Notes: generated from the sequence alone by a model not told the origin. Positions 49,355-58,486 are shown, counted from the first letter of the stretch. The stretch is DNA of 64,000 nucleotides from an uncultured Christensenella sp. (GCA_910577945.1 CAJTNI010000007.1:13491-77490); one strand, 5' to 3'. Numbers and translations: made by a program.

Positions 49355-49981
49355 CTAGCAGCAACGCATTGCGCTGCACAGACAATCGGTCAAACAGTAC
49401 GCGCAGCAGCACGACGACAGGCAGTTAGCCATGTTGTCCGCCTGCGGCGGCGCGTTGTCGCCGCCCGCGTTGCCGTTGTAATTGCCCTGATTATTCATTG
49501 CGGGCGCTTGCTGCTGCGGCTGCGCTCCGCCCGCCATGGACATTTTGAGCTTGTCGAGCGACGAGCGATATTTGGCGTTGTTCGGGTCGTCCTGCAACGC
49601 CATTTCGAGCTGGGTTTTAGCCTCGGTCAGCCATTCGCGCTTGTAGAACACAATGGCTTGCATATAGTGCCATTCGCCCTTACGCTCGGAAATGGAATCG
49701 AGAATATCCTGCGCCTCGTTGTACTTGCCGTCGCGGATAAGGCTGTCGATTTGACCGTAATCGCCGCCGAACGAGCTTGCGCCGTCCGCTCTTTCGAGGT
49801 TTGCGCTGACGAGCACCCATGCTTCTTCCAGCTCTTGCAGCTTGCGCGCGCCCTCGTTGCCCTCCTCGCCCGACTTGAACCGCTGCTCGCTGTAAAGCGC
49901 GTGCAGCTCGTCGTACTTGGCTCTTATAACGTCTTTGTCGGCGTTCCTGTCGACGCCGAGAACCGCATAGGGGTCTTTCAT
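49355..49981 (-). CDS. J-domain-like protein without HPD motif
   Basis: 208 residues, AAGGAG 6 nt before ATG 49981. N-terminal J-like domain (DPYAVLGVDRNADKDVIRAK, ... LEEAWVLVSA), but the HPD tripeptide that stimulates DnaK is replaced by SEQ (ALYSEQR). A TPR-like helical region (KYNEAQDILDSISERKGEWH) and a Gln/Asn/Gly linker follow. The C terminus is a cysteine cluster (CLSSCCCAYCLTDCLCSAMR). Family members sit beside DUF5685 genes in Clostridia, as here. Loss of HPD suggests a scaffold or membrane-anchoring role (possibly acylated cysteines) rather than a co-chaperone. Confidence 0.82.
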   Translation of the reverse strand: MKDPYAVLGVDRNADKDVIRAKYDELHALYSEQRFKSGEEGNEGARKLQELEEAWVLVSANLERADGASSFGGDYGQIDSLIRDGKYNEAQDILDSISERKGEWHYMQAIVFYKREWLTEAKTQLEMALQDDPNNAKYRSSLDKLKMSMAGGAQPQQQAPAMNNQGNYNGNAGGDNAPPQADNMANCLSSCCCAYCLTDCLCSAMRCC

Positions 49982-49999
49982 GGTTTTCTCCTTATAAGG

Positions 50000-50510
50000 G
50001 AAATGGTAGTGTAATGGAATTACAAGCCGTAGGCTTGGCTATTGTCGTGCGCGTTACAAGCGGCATGAGCTTTCCGATATGCGGCGGTTCGCCCGGACCC
50101 CTCGACTGCGCTCGGGGTGACGGGTTATAAACCGCACCGTCTTTAATATAGCGCATATCTGCCCGTAAATGCCATAATTTGCCCATATCGAGCGATTTGA
50201 GCGCGGAGCTTTGACGGCATAGGCGCGGCGGCGCGTCGCCATAGGCAGCAGACGCACACATTGTTATCGCCGTCCGATATACTACGCGCGCGACGGGCAA
50301 CAGGCGGCGCTGATGCTTTGCCCACATCGAGTGATTTGAGCGTGTAAACGCGAGCCGCGCAACGCCAAAGGCAAAATACTTGCGCAATGTTGTTGACTAA
50401 CAATTTTACTACGCGCGCGACGGACAGCTGGCGACGAGGCGCGACGGGAGTGTAGAACCACCTACATGACCGAGCGCCGAGGAGCACGCAGTCCGTATTG
50501 CGACGCGGAT
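50000..50510. repeat. Interspersed repeat block
   Basis: About 510 bp without a gene. Two partial copies of the family seen at 31087-31240: GATATACTACGCGCGCGACG near 50275 with GGGCAACAGGCGGC, and a second near 50410 with GGGAGTGTAGA, then CCACCTACATGACCGAGCGC. Also a copy of CTCGACTGCGCTCGGGGTGA near 50100. It interrupts the J-domain/DUF5685 neighbourhood. Confidence 0.75.
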
Positions 50511-50516
50511 ACGCGC

Positions 50517-51389
50517 TCAAATTCTGGGAGGGGGGAGCTTTTTGACCGACCTCATCAACTCCTCCGCCTTCGCCGCCATGCCGTCGCAAACTATGTTTTG
50601 CAAAAGACTGCGGCTTTGCGTGAGCCTGAGCGCGGCAAAGCACTGTGCGGCACGGTTACGGCAAGCGGCAAAGCAAAATTCCAGCTCGGTCTTGTGCGCC
50701 GCGATAAACTGCTTGCGGCTTTCGAAATCGCCGTAGCGCGCCAAAAACGGGTTGTAGCGCTTGTGCTTGAAATCGTCCGCAACATCGTCGAGCGCGTCGG
50801 CGAGGTACACGAACTTGCCTATATTATAGCACAGGCTTTTGAGATTGTCATCCGTTTTGCCGCCCAATATGAGCTCGGGCAGCTCGCGCATGAGATTCGC
50901 AAACGGGTCGGCGGCGCGGTCGATACTCGCAACCGCGTCGGTCTCGACGGCGCGTTGCGCCTTGTACGCGCGCTTTATCGCCAGCCAAATCTGCGGATAC
51001 TTATCGCGCGCGCGGTCGAACGACTTTTTGAGCGCGCGCCGCACCGCGCGGTATTTTAGCCCGTCCTTGTCGATAACGCCGTCGTCCGCCTTTTGGTACG
51101 CGAGCATAATGTTAGCCGCGACGATACGCGCCAACAACGAGCTGTGCTGAACCACCGCTTTTTTCTTGACGGGATTGAGCACGCACGTATGCTCCTCGAT
51201 GACGAGGTCGGCGGCGGCGTAATCGGTTAGCAGCGCCGACAGGAACGCGAAATCGTAGTTTGTCGTAAACCGCGGCAGCTGCCCGTACGCCCTGCCCGTT
51301 TCGCAGCATATCCCGCAATAGTATGCGCGATACAGCACAAAATCGCTCGCTCTCAGCTTGGATTTTTCGGGAACGATATATCCGTACAT
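50517..51389 (-). CDS. DUF5685 family protein
   Basis: 290 residues. N-terminal signature MYGYIVPEKSKLRASDFVLY and YYCGICCETGRAYGQLPRFT, with the conserved Cys pair, then a helical body (LADALDDVADDFKHKRYNPF) typical of DUF5685. Function unknown; family is Firmicutes-specific and often next to DnaJ-like genes, as here across the repeat block. Its ATG overlaps the TAA of trpS (TAATG), so translation is coupled. Confidence 0.85.
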   Translation of the reverse strand: MYGYIVPEKSKLRASDFVLYRAYYCGICCETGRAYGQLPRFTTNYDFAFLSALLTDYAAADLVIEEHTCVLNPVKKKAVVQHSSLLARIVAANIMLAYQKADDGVIDKDGLKYRAVRRALKKSFDRARDKYPQIWLAIKRAYKAQRAVETDAVASIDRAADPFANLMRELPELILGGKTDDNLKSLCYNIGKFVYLADALDDVADDFKHKRYNPFLARYGDFESRKQFIAAHKTELEFCFAACRNRAAQCFAALRLTQSRSLLQNIVCDGMAAKAEELMRSVKKLPPPRI

Positions 51390-52411
51390 TACACCCGCAC
51401 AAACCCGATTTTTTTGTACGCCTTTTCGAGCGTGCGGCAGGCGATACGCTCCGCCTTTTGCGCGCCCTCGCGCATAAGCTCCGCGAGCTCGGCGTCGTTC
51501 TTGCGCAGTCGCTCGTACGCCTCGCGCACGGGCCGAAGCTTTTCCACAGCCGCCTCGCCCACGCGCGTTTTGAACGTGGCGTAGTCCGCGCTTGCAAACT
51601 CGCGCTCAGCCGCGTCGAGCGAAATATCGTTGAGCGCGGAGTAAATCGTCAAAAGATTGGTGATGCCCGGCTTGTCGGCGCACGCGCGCACGCACGCGTC
51701 GCAATCGGTCACGGCGCGCTTGAACTTGCGCATAATCGTCTCGGGCGTGTCGAGGATAAACACGCTGCCCGCGTCGTTCGCGTCGCTCTTGCCCATTTTG
51801 GACGTAGGGTCGGACAGCGAATAAATGCGCGCGCCCGTCTTGGGCACCCGCCCCTCGGGCACGGTAAAGGTCTGACCGTAACGGTTGTTAAACCGCTGCG
51901 CAATCGTGCGGCACAGCTCGACGTGCTGGATTTGGTCCTCGCCGACGGGCACCTCGTCCGCCTGATAAAGCAGAATGTCGGCAGCCATGAGCACGGGATA
52001 GTCGAACAGTCCGACGTTGACGTTTTCGGGCGCTTTCTCGCTTTTATCCTTGAACTGCGTCATGCGCCGCGCTTCGCCGAACATGGTGTAGTTATTGAGC
52101 AGCCACGCAAGCTCCGCATGCGCGCGCACGTGCGACTGCATAAACACAATGCACTTTTGCGGGTCGATACCCACGGCAATGAGCAGCGCGAACAGGCGCT
52201 TGCTGTTTTCGCGCAGCTCCTTCGGCTCGATAGCCACGGTAATCGCGTGCAGGTCGGCGACGGAGTATAAGCAGTCTTGCTCGTCCGCCATGCCGCCCCA
52301 ATACCGCATTGCGCCCAAATAGTTGCCGAGCGTGGGGTTGCCCGTGGGCTTGATTGCCGAAAACACGCGCTTGCGGCGTTCGGTCGTATTGTTGTTTTGC
52401 GTTTGTTCCAT
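51389..52411 (-). CDS. trpS: Tryptophanyl-tRNA synthetase
   Basis: 340 residues, class Ic aminoacyl-tRNA synthetase that charges tRNA-Trp. HIGH-type motif in IKPTGNPTLGNYLG, Trp pocket region with PVLMAADILLYQADEVPVGEDQ, KMSKS equivalent SKMGKSDAND. Length normal. ATG 52411 has no clear Shine-Dalgarno; it lies 34 nt after thrC and is probably re-initiated. Part of an operon: aminotransferase, P-loop protein, thrC, trpS, DUF5685. Confidence 0.96.
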   Translation of the reverse strand: MEQTQNNNTTERRKRVFSAIKPTGNPTLGNYLGAMRYWGGMADEQDCLYSVADLHAITVAIEPKELRENSKRLFALLIAVGIDPQKCIVFMQSHVRAHAELAWLLNNYTMFGEARRMTQFKDKSEKAPENVNVGLFDYPVLMAADILLYQADEVPVGEDQIQHVELCRTIAQRFNNRYGQTFTVPEGRVPKTGARIYSLSDPTSKMGKSDANDAGSVFILDTPETIMRKFKRAVTDCDACVRACADKPGITNLLTIYSALNDISLDAAEREFASADYATFKTRVGEAAVEKLRPVREAYERLRKNDAELAELMREGAQKAERIACRTLEKAYKKIGFVRV

Positions 52412-52445
52412 GATTGTCTATCGCGGGACGCGCCCGCGTCCTATA

Positions 52446-53897
52446 TTATTGCCCGAACCGCTCGGCGATAAAAGCCGTTATGCCGTCGGGCGATATAACT
52501 TCGTCGAACCGCACCGCCGCGCCGAATACGTCGCGTATCTGCGCGGGCGCGTCCATGGCGGCAAGCTCTTCCAGCTTGTCGAGCGTCTTTTCCGTAACCT
52601 CGCCGTCGCCGCCCTCGCCCAATGCGTCGAGCACCGCGGTCGCGAACTTGAACGGATTGGCGGTGGATACCACCACGGTCGGACGCGCAAGCTCACGCGC
52701 CTCCGCCACCGACGCCGCCACCGCCGTGTGCGTGTCGATTAGGTATCCGTACTCGTCGAACACGTACGCGACGGCGTCGCGCGTGTCTGCCTCGTCGGCG
52801 CATCCGCAAGCGAACGCTTCCGTTATCTTTTCCATTTCGTCCGCCGTCGCCGAATACCTGCCGCACCGCGCCAGCTCCGACATGCGGAACTTGACGGACG
52901 CCGCGTCCCGACCCGACAGCTCGAACAACAGCCGTTCGAGATTGCCGGAAACGAGTATATCCATCGACGGGCTGACCGTTTTGTAAAACTCGCGATTGAC
53001 GTCGTACGTGCCCGTGCTTATAAAGTCGGTAAGCACGTTGTTGCGGTTGGACGCGCAAACGAGCTTGTTTACGGGCAAGCCCATGCGCCGCGCGTACCAG
53101 CCCGCGAGAATATTTCCGAAATTGCCCGTAGGCACTACGAAATCTATCTTGTCGCCGTTTTCGATTTCGCCCGCGTTCACAAGGTCGCAGTACGCCGAAA
53201 AGTAGTACGCGATTTGCGGCACGAGCCGACCGATATTGATTGAATTGGCTGACGACAGCGCAACGCCGTTTTCGGCGAGCCGCGCTTTGAGCGACGCGTC
53301 CGCGAACGCCCTTTTGACCGCGGTCTGTGCGTCGTCGAAATTGCCCGTTATACCGACGGCGAGCACGTTTGCGCCCGACTGCGTCTGCATGGCGAGCTTT
53401 TGCACGCGGCTGACGCCGTCCGTCGGGTAGAACACGCACACGCTCGTGCCGTCCACGTCCTTAAAGCCTTCGAGCGCCGCCTTGCCCGTATCGCCGCTGG
53501 TCGCGACGAGCACGAGCGTTTTGTCGGCGTTGCCCTTAGCCGCCTTGGCGCGCGGCAAAAGCCGCGGCAGTACGGAAAGCGCCATGTCCTTGAACGCGCA
53601 CGTCGCGCCGTGCCACAGTTCGAGCATATACAGCCTGTCGTCCAGCTTGATTACGGGCGCGGGGTCGCCGTCGAAGCTCGCGTACGCCGCCTTTGCCACG
53701 CCCGAAACGTCGAAATCGAAAAAACCGCGCAGCACCGCGTCGGCGCGCGCCGCATAGTCGAGCCCGAGCAACGCGTGATAATCGAGCTTGGGCAGCGTCT
53801 CGGGCACGAACAAGCCGCCGTCCGCCGATATGCCGTCGATAACGGCGGTCGCGGCGTCGACCGAAACCGCCGTATTGCGGGTTGAGGTGTATTTCAT
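52446..53897 (-). CDS. thrC: Threonine synthase
   Basis: 483 residues, PLP enzyme converting O-phosphohomoserine to threonine. N terminus MKYTSTRNTAVSVDAATAVI with GGLFVPETLPKLD is typical of the long (class I) type; PLP lysine in HGATCAFKDMALSV; phosphate loop VATSGDTGKAALEGF. Starts at ATG 53897, 5 nt after the stop of the P-loop gene, without its own strong ribosome site. The adjacent aspartate-type aminotransferase fits amino-acid biosynthesis from aspartate. Confidence 0.95.
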   Translation of the reverse strand: MKYTSTRNTAVSVDAATAVIDGISADGGLFVPETLPKLDYHALLGLDYAARADAVLRGFFDFDVSGVAKAAYASFDGDPAPVIKLDDRLYMLELWHGATCAFKDMALSVLPRLLPRAKAAKGNADKTLVLVATSGDTGKAALEGFKDVDGTSVCVFYPTDGVSRVQKLAMQTQSGANVLAVGITGNFDDAQTAVKRAFADASLKARLAENGVALSSANSINIGRLVPQIAYYFSAYCDLVNAGEIENGDKIDFVVPTGNFGNILAGWYARRMGLPVNKLVCASNRNNVLTDFISTGTYDVNREFYKTVSPSMDILVSGNLERLLFELSGRDAASVKFRMSELARCGRYSATADEMEKITEAFACGCADEADTRDAVAYVFDEYGYLIDTHTAVAASVAEARELARPTVVVSTANPFKFATAVLDALGEGGDGEVTEKTLDKLEELAAMDAPAQIRDVFGAAVRFDEVISPDGITAFIAERFGQ

Positions 53898-53902
53898 AAA
53901 GC

Positions 53903-54304
53903 TCAGGCGTTAACCGAATACGCCTTCAAGTACGCGGGGAGCTTATCCGCCGACACGGTGGTTATAAAGTCCACGCTCTCCGAAACCTTCGCCATGGTGT
54001 CGAATATGGGTTTGAGCTCGTCGGCGGGCAGCTTCAACAGTCTGTTGATGCCGTCGATGAAAATCTTTTGAATATCGAAATTGGCGGCGAGCATGCCCTT
54101 CAAAAACCCGATAAACTCGTCCTCGCTCTTGACGTCGTACTCGCGCAGATTGATATAGCGCACGTTGGGGCTTACGCCGAGCGATTGGTCGTTGTCGGCG
54201 ATAAAGATTACCAGCCCCGTCGCCTTTTCGCATGCCGCGTTAGCCGCGTCGATAACGCGCTTGGTCTTGCCGCTTCCTTCCGCACCGTGAATAACAGAAA
54301 TCAT
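53903..54304 (-). CDS. Small P-loop ATP-binding protein
   Basis: 133 residues with Walker A GAEGSGKT (residues 7-14) near the N terminus, and a Walker B-like FIDGIN. Short ASKHA-free P-loop NTPase; no further domain. AAAGGAG 7 nt before ATG 54304. In an operon between the aminotransferase and thrC. Small orphan P-loop proteins of this type are conserved in Clostridia but uncharacterised. Role unknown. Confidence 0.75.
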   Translation of the reverse strand: MISVIHGAEGSGKTKRVIDAANAACEKATGLVIFIADNDQSLGVSPNVRYINLREYDVKSEDEFIGFLKGMLAANFDIQKIFIDGINRLLKLPADELKPIFDTMAKVSESVDFITTVSADKLPAYLKAYSVNA

Positions 54305-54348
54305 GATTTGTCTCCTTTATGTAGGTTATTTATTGACGAAGATATTGT

Positions 54349-55548
54349 TCAGTCGTGCAGTTGCTGCAAAAATCCGCCGAACGCGTCCAGCCCGCGCTCT
54401 ATGTCCTTTTCGGACGCGGCGTAGGACAGCCGCACGTAATCGGGCGCGCCGAACCCCTCGCAGGGGATTATGGCGACCTGTGCGCGCTCCAACAGCACCG
54501 TGGCAAAGTCGTACGCCGAGCGAATGGGCTGACCCTCGAAATATTTGCCTATGAACTGCTTTATAGAAACCATTATGTAGAACGCGCCCTTGGGCTCGAT
54601 ATACGGCACGCCTATTCGGCTCAGCCTAAGCATCATGAGCGCGCGGCGCGCGTCGAACGTGGCGCGCATGTCCTCCAAGAACGAATCGCCGTGCAGCCTG
54701 TCGCTGAGCGCGACGTATGACGCATACTGCGCAATCGAGTTCACGTTGGACGTGGAATGGCTTTGCATGCTGCCGATAGCCGACGCGATTTGCTCGTTGG
54801 CTGCGGCATACCCCACGCGCCAGCCCGTCATTGAATAGGTCTTGGACATGCCGTTAATAACAATCGTGAGGTCTTTGAGCGTGTCCGAATACGCCGCTAT
54901 CGAGTGATGCCTATGCTCGTAATTGAGCTTTTCGTAAATCTCGTCGGACACGACGTAAATATTGTATTTTTCCACGACTGCGGCGAGCGCGTTAAGCTCG
55001 CGGTGCGTGTACACCGCGCCCGTCGGGTTGTTGGGGTTGTTGATAAGAAACGCCTTGGTCTTGGGCGTAACCGCCTTTTCCAGCTTTTCGGCGGTAATCT
55101 TGAACTTTTCGTCCGCCGTCGTCTCCACGAACACGGGCACGCCGCCCGCCATTTTGACTAGCTCGGGATAGCTGAGCCAATACGGCGAGGGGATTATAAC
55201 CTCGTCGCCGGGATTGAGTATCGCCATAAACGTGTTGAACAGAGAATGCTTCGCGCCGTTGGACACGACGATATTCGCGGGCGTGTAGTCGAGCGCGTTG
55301 TCGTTTTTGAGCTTTTCGCAAATAGCCGTTTTGAGCTGCAACGTGCCCGACGCGGGCGTGTACTTGGTCAGCCCCATATCGAGCGCCTTGCGCCCCGCTT
55401 CTATTATGTACTCGGGCGTATTGAAATCGGGCTCGCCCGCCGCGAACGATATCACATGAATGCCGTCCGCCTTCATCTTTTTCGCACGCGCCGTTATTTC
55501 CAGCGTGAGCGACGGTGAAATCTGTTTTGCTCTTTTTGCTATTTCCAT
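54349..55548 (-). CDS. Aspartate-type aminotransferase (class I)
   Basis: 399 residues. PLP fold type I. N-terminal ISPSLTLEITARAKKMKADG and ISFAAGEPDFNTPEYI; substrate Asn in NNPNNPTGAVY; Asp in VVSDEIYEKL; Schiff-base lysine in INGMSKTYSMTGWRVGY; C-terminal Arg in YVRLSYAAS. Closest to AspC/AspB of Bacillus type (subgroup Ib), which makes aspartate from oxaloacetate; another substrate cannot be excluded. AGGAGG lies 14 nt before ATG 55548 within a GTGAC-AGGAG-GTCAC hairpin. First gene of a five-gene operon. Confidence 0.92.
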   Translation of the reverse strand: MEIAKRAKQISPSLTLEITARAKKMKADGIHVISFAAGEPDFNTPEYIIEAGRKALDMGLTKYTPASGTLQLKTAICEKLKNDNALDYTPANIVVSNGAKHSLFNTFMAILNPGDEVIIPSPYWLSYPELVKMAGGVPVFVETTADEKFKITAEKLEKAVTPKTKAFLINNPNNPTGAVYTHRELNALAAVVEKYNIYVVSDEIYEKLNYEHRHHSIAAYSDTLKDLTIVINGMSKTYSMTGWRVGYAAANEQIASAIGSMQSHSTSNVNSIAQYASYVALSDRLHGDSFLEDMRATFDARRALMMLRLSRIGVPYIEPKGAFYIMVSIKQFIGKYFEGQPIRSAYDFATVLLERAQVAIIPCEGFGAPDYVRLSYAASEKDIERGLDAFGGFLQQLHD

Positions 55549-55624
55549 AAGTAAGCGCGTGACCTCCTGTCACCTGTCGTTCGGCAAGCGCGACGCTCCC
55601 GAACACGATATTTATTCTGTCTAC

Positions 55625-55653
55625 ATTATACACCCGCGCCGCGCAAAAATCAA
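55625..55653 (-). promoter_or_regulatory. Promoter of aminotransferase operon
   Basis: Minus-strand -35 TTGATT (55648-55653), 17-bp spacer, -10 TATAAT (55625-55630); leader about 70 nt. Confidence 0.75.
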
Positions 55654-55766
55654 GTGTAAATCGAAGATTAAAAGTAAGCCGAGTGTGACGGCTGCGCCGA
55701 TTTCGTGAAAACGCAACCGCCAATACGGCAAATGCGGCGAGACCGCCGCATTCCGATTGCCATTCC

Positions 55767-56050
55767 TACGAGTGACTAACCCCAACAGATACATTTTTAC
55801 GGGCAAATCGCGGTCTATACGCGCGAAGCGTCGTTTGCCGTACCGTAGCGGGTACGACGCGCTCCGTTTCCCGCGTCTATCCTCGCGATTTGCTCCGTAA
55901 AAACGCTGTGCGCCCGAAACGCGGCTGTTTTGAGACAATGTCAAGGCAAGCGAGCGAAATTGTAGTGGTTGCTACTATGAGCGAGCTTAACGCAGAGATT
56001 GCTCAAAACAGCCCGTTATCGGGTGTTATCCTTGGAGTTAGTCACTCGTA
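55767..56050. mobile_element. MITE-like element with nested hairpins
   Basis: 284 bp with perfect 14-bp terminal inverted repeats TACGAGTGACTAAC (55767-55780) and its complement (56037-56050). Inside are two long hairpins: TTTTTACGG...CAAATCGCG (from 55794) pairing with its near-complement at 55884-55903, and GCTGTTTTGAGACAAT (55924-55939) pairing with 55998-56012. No open frame of note. It ends directly at the stop codon of the ATPase gene (56051). Non-autonomous transposon-like; no target-site duplication is obvious. Confidence 0.7.
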
Positions 56051-57157
56051 CTATTCGTTCGCATACGCGATAAAACGGTCGAGCGTTTTCGCGTCCACCG
56101 ACGGCTTGACGGCGTCGAGCGCCGCGTCCATATCCGCCTCGGTGAGCCCGCTAAGCCGCCCCGTGCCCAGCGAACGGCGCAACGGGTAGTCGGTGGCGCG
56201 GTCGAACAGCTCGGCGATATCCGCGCCCGAAAACCCGTCCGTTTTCGCTATTACGTATTCTACGTCTATCGCGTCGTCCACGCGCGTTTTCGACAGCCGC
56301 GCGGAAATCATGGCGCGCCGCGCGCAGTCGTCGGGCAGCGGAATGTAAATCTTTTGACTGAACCGCCCGGGGCGCATCGCCGCGCCGTCCACCGCCCACG
56401 GATTGTTGGTCGCGCCGAGTATCATAAGCCCCGCGCCGCCGCCCGCAAACCCGTCTATCTGCTGCAACAGCTCGTTGACGCGGCGGTCGTTATGCACGTC
56501 CTGACCGCGCTTGAAAAACAGCGAATCCAGCTCGTCGAAGAATATTATGGCGCGGTCGTTCTTTCGCGCGGTGTCGAACAGCGCCGCGATATTGCGCTCT
56601 GACTCGCCCACCCACTTGGACACTATATCCGAGCACTTGACCGCGTAGAACACGGCGCGCGCCTCGTGCGCCGCCGCGCGCGCAAGCATGGTTTTGCCCG
56701 TGCCCGGCGGACCGTACAGCAGCACGCCGCCGCCCGACTTTTTACCCAGCGCGGCATACACGTCCGCGTGCTCCATCGGGTAAATCATCTTTATGCGAAT
56801 CGCCTCTTTCGCCTCGTCCAACCCCTTTACGTCGTCGAACGTGGTATCGGGTATCGCCGCCGCTTTAAACTCCGCAAGCCCGTCATCCGCGCCTTCGCCG
56901 GTGCCGCCTGCGGGCTTTTTGACGACCGCCTTTTTGGGCGCGGATTCGGGCAGGCTGTCGGCGATAGCCACAATGCGCTTGGCACGCTCGACGCGCGCGG
57001 CTTTGAGCTTTTCGCCCGAGAGCTTGGCAAGCTCGGTCATAACCTGCGCCGCGGCGTAATAATCGCGCTTGGCTTTGTTATACTGCCCCGCGTTCTGACT
57101 GCTTTGCGCCGACGCGTACAGCGTATCGAATTTTCGTATCAAAACATCTTCGGTCAT
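56051..57157 (-). CDS. Vps4/CdvC-like AAA ATPase with MIT domain
   Basis: 368 residues. Residues 1-70 form a three-helix MIT-like domain (YASAQSSQNAGQYNKAKRDY, AQVMTELAKLSGEKLKAARV). A linker leads to an AAA module: Walker A GPPGTGKT (149-156), Vps4-type pore loop VSKWVGESERN (Trp182), Walker B IIFFDE (204-209), sensor GATNNPWAVD and arginines Arg262/Arg265 in MRPGRF, then YIPLPDD and a C-terminal helix. The SKWxGESE and ATNxPWxxD signatures are those of Vps4, spastin and archaeal CdvC, which disassemble ESCRT-III filaments, rather than of FtsH or ClpX. It follows the ESCRT-III-like gene by 6 nt. Function in membrane remodelling is inferred. Confidence 0.82.
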   Translation of the reverse strand: MTEDVLIRKFDTLYASAQSSQNAGQYNKAKRDYYAAAQVMTELAKLSGEKLKAARVERAKRIVAIADSLPESAPKKAVVKKPAGGTGEGADDGLAEFKAAAIPDTTFDDVKGLDEAKEAIRIKMIYPMEHADVYAALGKKSGGGVLLYGPPGTGKTMLARAAAHEARAVFYAVKCSDIVSKWVGESERNIAALFDTARKNDRAIIFFDELDSLFFKRGQDVHNDRRVNELLQQIDGFAGGGAGLMILGATNNPWAVDGAAMRPGRFSQKIYIPLPDDCARRAMISARLSKTRVDDAIDVEYVIAKTDGFSGADIAELFDRATDYPLRRSLGTGRLSGLTEADMDAALDAVKPSVDAKTLDRFIAYANE

Positions 57158-57163
57158 GCCGCG

Positions 57164-57772
57164 CTACTCCGAAATATCGGCACGGCGCGCCGCGCCCGCG
57201 TCTGCGCTCGCAATATCGGAATCGACGTTCGACTCCGAATCGAGCTGCTCCTGCATTTCGAACATGGCGAGCAATTCGTCGTCCGACTCGTTGGCGGAAT
57301 AAATGGGACTGCCGCTATCCGCCGCCGCTTGCTCGTACGACTCGAACATTCTGTCCGCCTCGACGAGCGTGTTCTCCGCATCCGCGCGGCTCGATATCGC
57401 GCTTTCCAAAAACTGCGCCAACGCCTTTTGGTCGCTCAATAACCGATTGAGCGGCAGCTTGGTCGTGTTATTGACAAACTGATTATCGTCGATAGCCGCT
57501 TTGAGCTTTTCGAGCATTTTTATATTGTACAGCAAAAACGCCGCGCGCTTGCTGTCGCGCTTTATCTCGTCGCGCAGGCTCGTGACCTTTTTGGCGCACA
57601 AAAGCTTTATGTCGCGGTTCTTTTCCTTGCGCCCGCGCTCCAACAGCTTTTCCACCTCGTCGGACTTGGCGAGCACGCCCGTTTCCAAATCCTCTTGCTG
57701 CTTGGAAAGCTCGATAATCGCGTCGACGACGTCCTCGCGTTTTAGCTTTTTGAATTTATTTCTGCCGAACAT
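57164..57772 (-). CDS. ESCRT-III (Snf7)-like coiled-coil protein
   Basis: 202 residues from ATG 57772 (GTG three nt upstream is an alternative; GGAG about 10 nt away). Basic helical N-terminal half: MFGRNKFKKLKREDVVDAII, then VEKLLERGRKEKNRDIKLLC and AKKVTSLRDEIKRDSKRAAF, with the charge pattern and hairpin layout of Snf7/CHMP proteins. Acidic C-terminal part ends with DDELLAMFEMQEQL (about 164-177), which could be an MIT-interacting motif. Directly followed by the MIT-AAA ATPase gene, the same pairing as ESCRT-III/Vps4. Not PspA/Vipp1 by its N terminus. Homology is by eye only and moderate in certainty; a generic coiled-coil protein is the alternative. Confidence 0.6.
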   Translation of the reverse strand: MFGRNKFKKLKREDVVDAIIELSKQQEDLETGVLAKSDEVEKLLERGRKEKNRDIKLLCAKKVTSLRDEIKRDSKRAAFLLYNIKMLEKLKAAIDDNQFVNNTTKLPLNRLLSDQKALAQFLESAISSRADAENTLVEADRMFESYEQAAADSGSPIYSANESDDELLAMFEMQEQLDSESNVDSDIASADAGAARRADISE

Positions 57773-57869
57773 CACTCACTGTCTCCGTAGGTTGTCCGCG
57801 CCGAGCGCGCGGGCGGAACGGGCGAACGTAACGCCGATGCCTTCGGTTCGCCGCGGGGGTTTACGATTG

Positions 57870-58199
57870 TTACTTCGAGTACGAATTGCGCTCCGCAATC
57901 GCCGCCGTCAAATCCTTGATAATATCGTCGGCTTGCAGCAGCGCGCGGTCCTTGCCCTTGGACAGCGCGATTTTCAAATCGCCTGCAAGCGCGCTTATTT
58001 TTTTGTCCGCCTGCGTCGCGCCCGCCGCCGTAGTCGGGGTCATGTAGCGCACAGCGTCGTACACCTTATCGGTCTTGGCTTTGAGCTCGCCCTCGGCAAG
58101 CTCTGCGCACACGCACAATACGCGCGCGTTCGCCTCCACCAGCTCGCGGCTCTCCGCGAGTATTTCCTTTTTATCCGGCTTGGAAAAACAAAATCCCAT
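57870..58199 (-). CDS. Small helical protein in ESCRT-like cluster
   Basis: 109 residues, AGAGG 5 nt before ATG 58199. Helical, with MGFCFSKPDKKEILAESREL at the start and KISALAGDLKIALSKGKDRA later. No family recognised; a short second filament subunit or adaptor is possible. A Cys at position 4 with MGFC at the N terminus. It follows the SPFH gene across a 287-bp repeat region and precedes the ESCRT-III-like gene by 97 nt, a gap that holds a GGCGAAC/GTTCGCC hairpin. Confidence 0.65.
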   Translation of the reverse strand: MGFCFSKPDKKEILAESRELVEANARVLCVCAELAEGELKAKTDKVYDAVRYMTPTTAAGATQADKKISALAGDLKIALSKGKDRALLQADDIIKDLTAAIAERNSYSK

Positions 58200-58224
58200 G
58201 ATAACCTCTTATACTATTTTTAAT

Positions 58225-58480
58225 ATTGTTGCGAGCGGTTTGGATATACCGCTTTGCGGCGTTTCGCCTGTCCCCAACGCGTGCGCCGCCCGACGGCGTC
58301 ATTTCGACCGTAGCTTGCTTGCACGCGGAGTGGATAAATCTGCTTTTGCGGCAGGGAATATTTCTCGACTGCGCTTCGCTCCGCTCGAAACGGCAGCGTT
58401 TAGTCGGCGCTTTTCGTTTTTGTTCGGGCGCAACGCACTATCGCCGACAAAGTGAACACACGGCATATGCCAAGCCTTCC
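58225..58480. repeat. Interspersed repeat remnants
   Basis: Words of the 10255-10955 family: CGTCATTTCGACCG (near 58298), TTTCTCGACTGCGCTTCGCT (near 58369), CTCCGCTCGAAA, and ACACGGCATATGCCAAGCC (near 58450). It separates the SPFH gene from the small helical gene without a new promoter that I can recognise. Confidence 0.7.
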
Positions 58481-58486
58481 GACGTA

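Noticed and set aside
52412..52445. T-box or attenuator before trpS
   Set aside because: The gap is only 34 nt and holds a short GGACGCG/CGCGTCC palindrome without T-box elements.
57164..57772. PspA/Vipp1 homologue
   Set aside because: The N-terminal amphipathic helix and early motifs of PspA are missing; the MFGRNK start and acidic tail fit Snf7 better.
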